Source: Cryptomeria japonica | Lineage: Eukaryota; Streptophyta; Pinopsida; Cupressales; Cupressaceae | Length of the DNA: 64,000 bases | Direction of reading: 5' to 3' | NCBI RefSeq assembly: GCF_030272615.1 | Contig: NC_081408.1 | Location: 623,966,383-624,030,382 of the forward strand | In this document: positions 56,502 through 64,000 of the stretch, piece by piece | How positions within the stretch are numbered: position 1 is the first letter of the stretch | Layout of the letters: each line of letters starts with the position of its first letter | Translations under genes and position numbers: made by a program | The notes under the pieces: model-generated | Seen by the model: the letters and a program-made list of their open reading frames with translations, nothing else | What the model was told of the DNA's origin: nothing | The model's database searches: none

Positions 56502-58245
56502 CTTGGGAAGAATGTTAAGATAAATTGCCTATCCAGATAACCACAAGCATTTCATGAAGATTGTTTGCATTGTGTTTTCAAACCATCAATGAACTCCACA
56601 AACATATTACAGTCTAGAAACTGTGCACATAAGAATGTATGTGAACTGTTTGACAAAAGGCCTTTATAGTTAAACTGGAAATAAATTGCAACAGTTTTGT
56701 AGCTACAAAAAGGGTGGCTTCTTACACAAGCTCTATTATGCGTATTGGTGTACCCTATACACGTACAAGTATGATATGTTTCAAGTACCATGCCCGCCTG
56801 TACTCAAAATGAGGACAAACCTTTAGCCATGTAACATGCATCTAGTTTCAGTAACCTAGTTGTTTGTGTCGTATCCAAGTGAATATTTTTCAAAATGAAA
56901 GATCTAATCTGAAAACATAGAAAACCCTACTTTTTTCATTAATATAGTTATGTGTAGACAATTAATACAAACAACATGAACAAGGACCAAGAGGCTAAGA
57001 AGACGCTAAATGGCATGAGCAAGGATAGACAGAAGCTAAGGCTAAGCGCACAAGCATAGGGATAAGCGAAGGTTGAGCAACACAACTAAAGGAGTGAGCA
57101 GACGTGCACTCTTAAGTTTTAACAAATGGTTTTGTTTTCCCTGTTTCATCTTCTAGATTTGGATGAACACAAAATGTGTCTTACCCATCCTCCTTGCTAC
57201 AATTTTTTTTGTCTTCCTCCTTCATCTGATTTTGTATATTGTCTTCCCCATCCTCCCTGCTGCATTTGATATTTTGCTGTGTATGATTTGCATTTTATTT
57301 TTTGTTGTCATGTTCTCTGCCTGCTTTTACATAAAATGCAATTGATTACTGTTTTTTTATTTTTCATTGCCTCTACAGTATACAACCAATTTAGGTTTAC
57401 AAAGTTATTAACTTTAAACTTAGTTTAGGTTGTGTAACCCGTATTTTTGAGCACTAAAAATTTTAAACTCCCCTAATCTGAAATTTCATGTTGGCTAATT
57501 CAAAGCCCATGCCAGGATGCTATTGAATGGTTGTTAAGTATGCTCGTAATAAGAAAGGTGGGTCTGGGATAATAAAAGGAATGCAGAAGCTATGATGAAG
57601 ATTGCAATGACCACTCTGATTTCCAAAATCCTTGCACAGGACAAATAAACATTTTGCAGTGTTGGCTGTTGATGCAGTGATGCGGCTTAAGGACAACACA
57701 AAGTGGGGAATCAATACAGATTATTAAGGCAGAAGGTGGGCTTGAGGATATATTCAAACTAAGCTTCAATGTTGATCCTATAGAAAAGCTTTTGAAGACC
57801 TCTGCTTGTTATTTGTCCACCAGCACTGGTCCTATTGCAAGATTACTCTTCATATCAACAAAAACACTGGTCTTCTGCAGTGATCATCCCCTTCGCTGTA
57901 TAACTTCTGATGGAAGGACTAACTGGAGTGAATACAGGGTGGATATACCTGTTGGAAGATTGGAAAAAATGATTCCATAAGAAAATATGGAAAGGCCTGC
58001 TGAGAAATATAATATATATACAAGTAGAAACTGTAGATAAACATGAGTTTTGGTTCATGAGATTATCAAACAACTGATATATTTGGGGAAATCTGTCAGA
58101 ATCCACTAGTTTTGATAAGCAAAATATTCCAATTTCCTCAGGAAGTCACGAGCATAAAATGAAACTGTTTAGATCAAGTGTAATGACAGTTGTGTGGTTA
58201 ATAATAACAGCTACACTTAAAATTTCACAAGGAATACTGTAAATT
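56502..58245. other. Spacer, no gene recognised
   Basis: Short ORFs on both strands without family motifs. Around 56990-57110 an AGCGCA/AAGGCTAAG-rich block is reminiscent of a decayed array. Otherwise nothing. Confidence 0.5.
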
Positions 58246-58682
58246 ATGGTAGCTACTCCAATATATAAAGTGAAGCTCCTAAGGACTTTGACTGAGTTAA
58301 TTCATGTTATCATTGAAAGGTTCAAAAGGTACATGTTTGAACAGGCTTGCCAAGCTATCACAGAAGATATGAGGGATCAAACCACTTTATGTAGCCAAAC
58401 AACAAATGAGCAGTTGTGGGTGGACGAGTATGCTCCAAAGTTGTTTACTGAACTTTAGAGCGATAAGCAGACAAATAGAGAGGTCTTACAATGGCTGAGG
58501 CACAATGTGATCATTGTGCAATTGGCTATAAGAATACTCTGACCTCAGGAGAGGTCCTATCTGCTTTTAAAAGAGATTCTTTCTTTCTCAAAGCAATAAA
58601 TCCTTTCGCAGCAAAAGCTTTTCACATAAGGACAGTGGGGAAATTCAAACAAGTAACACAAAAGATGGTGTTCAAAAGATGA
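58246..58682 (+). pseudogene. CTF18-like gene fragment
   Basis: The plus frame 58246-58458 ends NEQLWVDEYAPKLFTEL, followed after a TAG by SDKQTNREVLQWLR. This matches the segment just before the AAA+ core of plant chromosome transmission fidelity protein 18 (an RFC-like clamp-loader large subunit). A little downstream EVLSAFKRDS fits the same region in another frame. The AAA+ Walker motifs are not present, so only one or two exons are here and the fragment is dead. Upstream (KVKLLRTLTELIHVIIERFK) is compatible with the same exon. Confidence 0.65.
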
Positions 58683-58872
58683 ACAAGGTAAGTCATTCAA
58701 AAGAAAATAATACAAAGATTTCAGGTCAATCAAAGAGGCATACAAGCCGCAACTTTCTATCTTGGATCTATCAAACAACTACTTTGTAGTGTTGTCACCA
58801 CAGCTCGGCAAAATGACCACATCGAGAAAGCTTCTGTTGGTTGGGAGTTCTTTGTAAGCCATACGAAGCTCA

Positions 58873-59118
58873 TTGATTTTGGATCCTACCCAAAAATTGC
58901 TCGAGTATCTTCATAGTAGGCTGTCCATAGATGAAGAAGCCAAATCAAATATTGCTTCTCCATTAAATTTGTCTGGAATTAATAATTATGATTGTACTGA
59001 CATAGCTTCTCGACATGCATTATCTCCAAAGGCATTATATATTAATGGGTTCGGCCTAGAAAGCATACCATCTGCTGCATATGAATTGGGAAAACTGGAT
59101 AGGGATAGAGATCCATGA
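58873..59118 (+). CDS. Unrecognised 81-codon ORF, possible gene fragment
   Basis: The frame reads DPTQKLLEYLHSRLSIDEEA, then SGINNYDCTDIASRHALSPK and GLESIPSAAYELGKL. Composition and regular hydrophobic spacing look protein-like, and it lies on the same strand as the CTF18-like and PPR-like fragments. I cannot assign a family. It may be an exon of another captured or decayed gene. Confidence 0.3.
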   Translation: MILDPTQKLLEYLHSRLSIDEEAKSNIASPLNLSGINNYDCTDIASRHALSPKALYINGFGLESIPSAAYELGKLDRDRDP

Positions 59119-59145
59119 GTTAGAGGTGATTATCAATTTGAAGTC

Positions 59146-59250
59146 ATATGATCATTGACATGAATGCAAAATGTGGCTTGATAGAGGAGGCTCATGAACT
59201 ACTCAACAAAAATGAGATAACTGGATATGCTCAGAATGAAAGGGGTATGG
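59146..59250 (+). pseudogene. PPR-like repeat fragment
   Basis: MIIDMNAKCGLIEEAHELLN followed closely by ITGYAQNE resembles one P/L-type pentatricopeptide repeat (usual form DMYAKCG...A...F...GYAQNG) with an internal deletion. Only one repeat is visible. The rest of the 59148-59384 frame, and the region to 60550, shows nothing I recognise apart from Lys/Glu-rich short frames. Confidence 0.45.
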
Positions 59251-60551
59251 CTGGCAATAGGTGCGAGAAGAATGTGAAAGGAAGAGAGTGCATACAAGAC
59301 AATGCATGGAAAGAAAAACAGAAGACAGTCATAATAAGAGACAAAATGGCAGAGTCTTTTGGGAGATTGGAAATATTACATTAAAGAAGAGGTAAATGAT
59401 ATCAAAGAAAATAATCATAATGTAATTAACAATTCTGAGATGAGAAGTAAGCATGAAATGAATCATGGAAAAGAAAGCATATCTAGGAGAGAGGATTGAA
59501 AATATTAAGAACATGGCCCAACATGGAAAACAAGGTGTAGAAGAATTTGATGTGCTAGCAGAGAAAACTATCCAGTCAATGGAAATAGAAACACTTCTAA
59601 TAAAAAGATGATGATGGAAACAACATAGATGCATCTAAACATTTGAAGGAACCTTGTCAAGGTACAAAGGAGAAGAAACCATCTATCTATCGGGAAAGGT
59701 GCAAACATGATGGCTCCAATACAAAAAATGTATGCATTTTGCTAATTCAATCCAAGATAAAGGGCAATTTAGTGTTCCTAAAGTAAGTGAACATGAAAGG
59801 AAGGCAAACCTTCAACGAACTGACAATATTGTGAACGCTGAGCAAGATCATATGTCTGTGAATAAGGAGTGTGATGCCATCGGCTCTTTATCGAATACTA
59901 TTCAACTTTTTGGAACACAACACTAATGTAATTGCTAACAGTTGTACTGAGATTGTTAATTTGTTTGTGAAAAAAATGGTTTACAAAGAAACCTCAAAAA
60001 TTGCATTGATCTCTATGAGTTGAGACACAGTCTTCCTAAAACAGGAAGAAAGCAACGATAAGACCCTCAAAAAAAGAAGTCATTGCAGGTGAAATCTCTT
60101 TTAGAGCTAGATCCTTTTGCAAGGAAAACATGTGAAGATAGTTGTCATTTGATAAGACATGAGTTATATGAGGACTCAGGACAATAATCGTCGCCAAAAA
60201 ATAAATTTTATACCCTTGAAACTGAATGCATCCAGATCCAATGCTATGAAAAAACAAATTTACACAATCCAAATCCTTATCAAAGCAAGATTCCCATGGA
60301 AACAGCACAGCTGAAGATAGTCATAATATGGAAGGACAAATATTACTTGCCAATGATAAGCATGATGATGAGAATTTAAATTTCATATTTCCTATACAAG
60401 ATGCACTTGATCTCAAGGCTGAAAAGAATTTGGGACAGCCATAGAAGGTTTGGGTTCAAGAAAGTTAACATCATTTCATAGTAATGCTGCTTAAGGCAAG
60501 AATTTATTTGCTGGTTTCGAGTCTAATGCAGCAGAAAATGAGGTTTCCCTT

Positions 60552-61132
60552 GTGAATAACAGATTCATTGATAAAAATATCTTTATTTATTAACTAAAGA
60601 AAAAATACAATATATATAAGTTAGAAGTCACCTCCTACCTACAATTGTAGACATTAATGAAGTCTAACAACCTAAGTTGACCATTAACAATATAAGGAAT
60701 TATTATTCTAACACCCTCCCTTAATGGTCAATCTATCAAAAACACCAAGTTGCCCCTTGAATTTTACAAACTTATCCAGGCTCAGAGACTTGATGAGAAT
60801 ATCCGTAGTCTGATCCGTTGTCGGAACATACTGCAACTGAACTGATCCGTCTTCTACTAGCTTGCGGATGTAGTGACAATGAAGCTCGACATGCTTGGTA
60901 CGTTCATGGAAGACTAGATTTTTGGCCAGTTTGAGCACCCCTTGATTATCAATATACAAGGGAGAAGGACCTACTTGTGGCATCTACATGTCAGAAAGCA
61001 TCCTTCGGAGCCAAACTGCCTCACATGCGGCCTTGATTGTTCCCCAATATTCAACTTCGGTCGAGGAAAGAGCCACGGCCTATTGCTTCTTGCTGCTCCA
61101 AGTGACGGCACCAGTACCTATTGATGTGTTTT
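60552..61132 (-). pseudogene. Copia RNase H end, polypurine tract and LTR remnant
   Basis: The minus strand from 61132 reads GTGAVTWSSKK, ALSSTEVEYWGTIKAACEA, PSPLYIDNQGVLKLAKN, HERTKHVELHCHYIRK and TTDILIKSLSLDKF: the copia RNase H domain to its end. TAG stops lie at 61080 and 60984 in one frame. A polypurine tract AAGGGAGGG precedes TGTTAGAATAATAATTCC at ~60711, a probable LTR start. The LTR runs to about 60552. Everything upstream of RNase H is cut off at 61132 by the next LTR. Confidence 0.88.
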
Positions 61133-62186
61133 TTAGGCACATGCGAACACAGAATAAAATACCTTAAGTATCTTATCCTCTCTTGAACAAAATCTCTCAG
61201 GTGTTGAAGATTAGCTTAAGGATCATTCGAGAAGACTCCAAGGTTCATGAATGTAGGGTCACTACGTATGGATAAGTTCAGTTGGTCGTTGTAATTGCTG
61301 TTTCATCAAGGGGCATTTGTGGTTACAAAAGATTTCATGAAGGACTTTGCGAATGATATGCAATGAAGTTTCTTCCTAATACTACTAAATGATTATAAAA
61401 AAAATGGCAAAAGATAGGGGTTTAGAGAGGTTATAAGCTATCCTAAAAATGAATGGATGAAGAATGACACAAGTGAAACTCAACTAGTTATAGCATCGCC
61501 ATACATGAACAACTCCACTAGAACTAGTGCAATCTTCTAAGGATGTTTAAAGGTTTTCATATCGTTGCTAAGCATAAACACCATTACTCGAATGCATATC
61601 AATGATTAGACAACAATCAAACTTAGACAACTTTAATGGTTCCAGTTGACCACACAAGGCTAACTTACAATCAGCAAGAAAGCTAGTGGTATGGATAACG
61701 AGCTTCACAATATATCAAATGCAACATTCCATCATTTAATTTAATGCTTAAACTAACATCAAAGATTGAATTGAGAAGATAAAGAACCATGCAATAGACT
61801 TCAAGGATTGAGTAGAAACACCATAACTTCAATGTTTATTGATACAATAGCCAAACAACAAAAAATCTTCAAGTCTTTCTCTTGTCGCTATTCTAACACC
61901 TTAGCCTATTTCTCTCCTATTGCTCTTAATCTTATTCTATTAACCATTACAAATGAAATGAGTGGAGTTTATATAAGACTCCCAAATACAATGAAGGGCC
62001 GAGATCGAATGAAGATCAAGGGCCAAGATTTTGCCACCTAAACCCTAATTAGGGTTTGATACAAATGAAATCCTATCTAGATAATCATCATCATGAAACA
62101 ACCAATGAGAAAATAGCATGTGTCAGCACGGAAATTAAGAAATCATCCTCCAATAAGAAAATGGAATGCCAAGTGGGATCATAACA
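61133..62186 (-). mobile_element. Minus-strand LTR related to the 3' part of the solo LTR
   Basis: Matches the last ~1 kb of the solo LTR in reverse: ACACAGAATAAAATACC, ATCTTATCCTCTCTTGA, GACTCCAAGGTTC, CCACACAAGGCTAAC/CTACACAAGGCAAG, the TATA box and AAACCCTAATTAGGGTTT. It ends CACATCA at 61133. The LTR start is uncertain; TGTTATGATCCC at about 62190, overlapping the stop of the neighbouring ORF and preceded by purines (GAGAAAGGGAACC), is a candidate. If so, this is a 3' LTR, and the hairpin array and 5' hairpin of the solo LTR are absent. It interrupts the copia RNase H. Confidence 0.75.
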
Positions 62187-63470
62187 AACTGTCTTCTAGA
62201 ATCTGGTTCCCTTTCTCACGTTCTTTTCTAGCATATTTGATGAATCTAGTCACCATGTCCTCTATCTCAGTCATCGGGATCTCAGGTAGAGATTTCAGCT
62301 GCTCTTCCATGTGCATGACCTCGTTGAAAGCTTTGACGATAGCATCCTCCCATTTAGGTTCGAGCTCTTGAGTTTTGCTTGCCAAGACAACGAACTCAAG
62401 CATATCATTCAATTGTTCCTTGGTTATCATACCATCAGCTCCATGGAAAATAACTCTTATTCTTTCCTCCAACTCCTTGGCCTCTATAACTGTCCCAGGA
62501 TCAATCTTTCTTCCCAAAACAATTTGTGCTACTCCCACTATCTTATCATGGATTCGGTGCATATCATCCTGAACTTGACTACATCTGTTTCCAATCTCCT
62601 CAAAATGATCTTCTTCGTGCGAAGTAGGCTACTCCATCATAGAAGGCTAGGTGCAGTTCCTTCTCTTCTTATCTTCTCCCTTGATAGAACTTCCCTTGAT
62701 GTCTTCCTTATTACTTGAAGCACTGGAATGATAACATCCCTAGCACGAGTAAATGCTTCGAAGGCTTCTATGAGGACATAAGTTCATGAACTTGCTTACT
62801 CTAGTATATGAATCCTCTATCCATGTATCCATCAACTATGTTGAATTCCTCATTTTCTCCATATGATCTACAGACTCTACTGGGAGTAAAGGAGGTGGTG
62901 TGCCTGTCGGACTTTGATGTGTCAATGGTTGCTGAAATTGCTGGACATAGTTCTTCCACGCACTTATCTTCCTTTCCAATCTTCTATTCTTCTCTATTTC
63001 AGCTCTCAACATGTCATTGACTACCTTCAATGAATCAGTTGCTTCACCTACAGCTTGCTCAGAGGTGAGTGGACCCAAATAAATGGTCTCCATATCATAC
63101 GCATCTGCTGTAATCTCTCCATATTTCTCAACTCTTGGAGTGGCTATTTGCAACTTTCTTGATCCCAAATCATCTCTAATTACCTTTGACATCTTTATAT
63201 CTTTCTTCTTCTCGGTGACCTCTCAAGTTTGGCTTAGAAGACTTGCTATATCATATGTTTGTTCTTCTTCGACCACTGTCACCTCTTGAGCTAGTCTTTC
63301 TTTCAGCCATTCCGGAATAGAAGATCTTCCCTCTTGAATTTGTGCTCCTTCGTGCATTTGCTCATCTCTAGGCGGTGAAGTGGTTTCATCGTTATCTTCT
63401 CCGCCTTCTTCGATATCTTGAATGAGATGAGTGAGATCTTCTCGTTCTTGAGATGCTTTTTATTTGCCTT
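62179..63470 (-). pseudogene. Unrecognised ~420-codon ORF upstream of the 3' LTR, four TAG stops
   Basis: One minus-strand frame from about 63470 to 62179 stays in register through TGA at 63223 and TAG at 62836, 62740, 62647 and 62629. It carries SSIPEWLKERLAQEVTVVEE near the front, a helical stretch (DSLKVVNDMLRAEIEKNRRL) likely to be coiled coil, a Pro-rich linker, a KKRR basic patch and a helical C-terminus (GVAQIVLGRKIDPGTVIEAK, VTRFIKYARKEREKGN). It has no zinc knuckle and no PR, RT, RH or IN motif. Its place, between pol (not in the window) and the 3' LTR, is where some plant gypsy elements carry an extra ORF. Function unknown; it could also be a gag-like protein. Confidence 0.55.
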
Positions 63471-63482
63471 TATCATTGTGGA

Positions 63483-64000
63483 CTGTAGCGTTAGTTTTAA
63501 GCAATCAGATATTAATTTTAAATAATCAGATTATAACAGAACAGTAACAGCAATGAAAACACAAGACAAGACACACCAATACCCTGGGAAAACCTCCCTC
63601 TTGGAGGTGAAAAACCCAACCACAAAGTACAATATGTATTATCTCAAATGTAGGCCATTTACAAGGCAAGTGTGCTTATCTCAGATTGTTGTTCAACCAG
63701 CAAGTTAGCAGATCTGAATTTCTCTTTATATGATAATGAAGATTGCAGCCCTTATCATCAACATCAAATTCGCACAAGGCGAATCTTCATCAACTTCGCA
63801 AGATGATCTTGATAGCATCACCTAACAGCCAGCCTTCACACAATGGATGAGAGGCAAGTTCGCGAGAGAGAGAGAGAGAGAGATTGCCAAATATTGGAGA
63901 GCAGATTGCATGTGTTGATGAAGGTGATAATGACTTCATTTGTTGTTGGTTTTATATCCAACCTTTGGCGCTAATACCTCAAGTCGGCTTGCTTGTTTAT
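63483..64000 (-). mobile_element. Part of another LTR, continuing off window
   Basis: The plus strand begins TGTAGCGTTAG at 63483 just after the ORF sequence ends. It contains CACCCTGGGAAAACC-type sequence (ACCCTGGGAAAACCTCCCTC) and TGGAGGTGAAAAACCCAAC near 63580-63620, an inverted pair common near the U5 end of plant copia LTRs, in minus orientation. A (GA)n run is at about 63866-63882. No primer site adjoins 63483, so it would be a 3' or solo LTR. The outer end is outside the window. Confidence 0.55.

Overview
The window is nuclear DNA of a land plant. The tRNA-iMet primer sites, plant-type Ty1/copia and Ty3/gypsy polyproteins, a plant hAT transposase, an L1-type LINE and plant host-gene fragments all point that way. 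The near absence of intact genes, the deep nesting, the long LTRs (one solo LTR is about 4.6 kb) and the heavy decay of the copies suggest a large, slowly turning-over genome such as a conifer or other gymnosperm. That lineage assignment is inference. I see no clearly intact host gene, and no tRNA, rRNA or CRISPR array.

Layout, left to right. (1) 1-7329: one end of a minus-strand LTR element (LTR 5828-7329, primer site 5806-5823). Its inner sequence shows no gag-pol but is full of repeats: 26-bp and 71-bp tandems, two paired hairpins, and two arrays of a GCGCTA motif with a strict 21-bp period. (2) 8033-11022: a minus-strand copia element cut off in integrase. (3) 11-31 kb: a decayed minus-strand pair made of an RPA70-like gene and a Helitron-type PIF1 helicase without a visible Rep (HUH) domain. 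A copia element (15182-20093) has split the helicase between its ATP-binding motifs I and II. A gypsy chromovirus (23100-30319, perfect 5-bp target duplication) has split RPA exon 2. (4) 31-36 kb: tandem duplications, an (AT)n microsatellite, one cysteine-synthase exon and a decayed BIR-type receptor-kinase pseudogene. (5) about 36.9-53.1 kb: a minus-strand L1-type LINE (ORF1 with DUF4283; ORF2 with endonuclease, RT, zf-RVT and RNase H; and apparently a third ORF). It is interrupted by a nearly intact hAT transposon (46982-50616, perfect 8-bp TSD) and by a solo LTR (37750-42318, perfect 5-bp TSD) that carries twelve hairpins at about 166-bp spacing. (6) 53-64 kb: AT-rich spacer, a CTF18-like fragment and a PPR-like fragment, a copia RNase H remnant, and an LTR related to the solo LTR next to an unrecognised ORF.

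The observation I would follow first is that three unrelated-looking repeat arrays in LTR-element non-coding DNA share one design: regularly spaced short motifs, two of them hairpins whose arms change in a compensatory way. The solo LTR and the left-end element also share a conserved ~200-bp module (itself holding a hairpin) that is flanked by arrays of different motifs. A second theme is that many in-frame stops are TAG, several where relatives usually have Gln. That is what C-to-T decay of CAG, a plant CHG methylation site, would leave.
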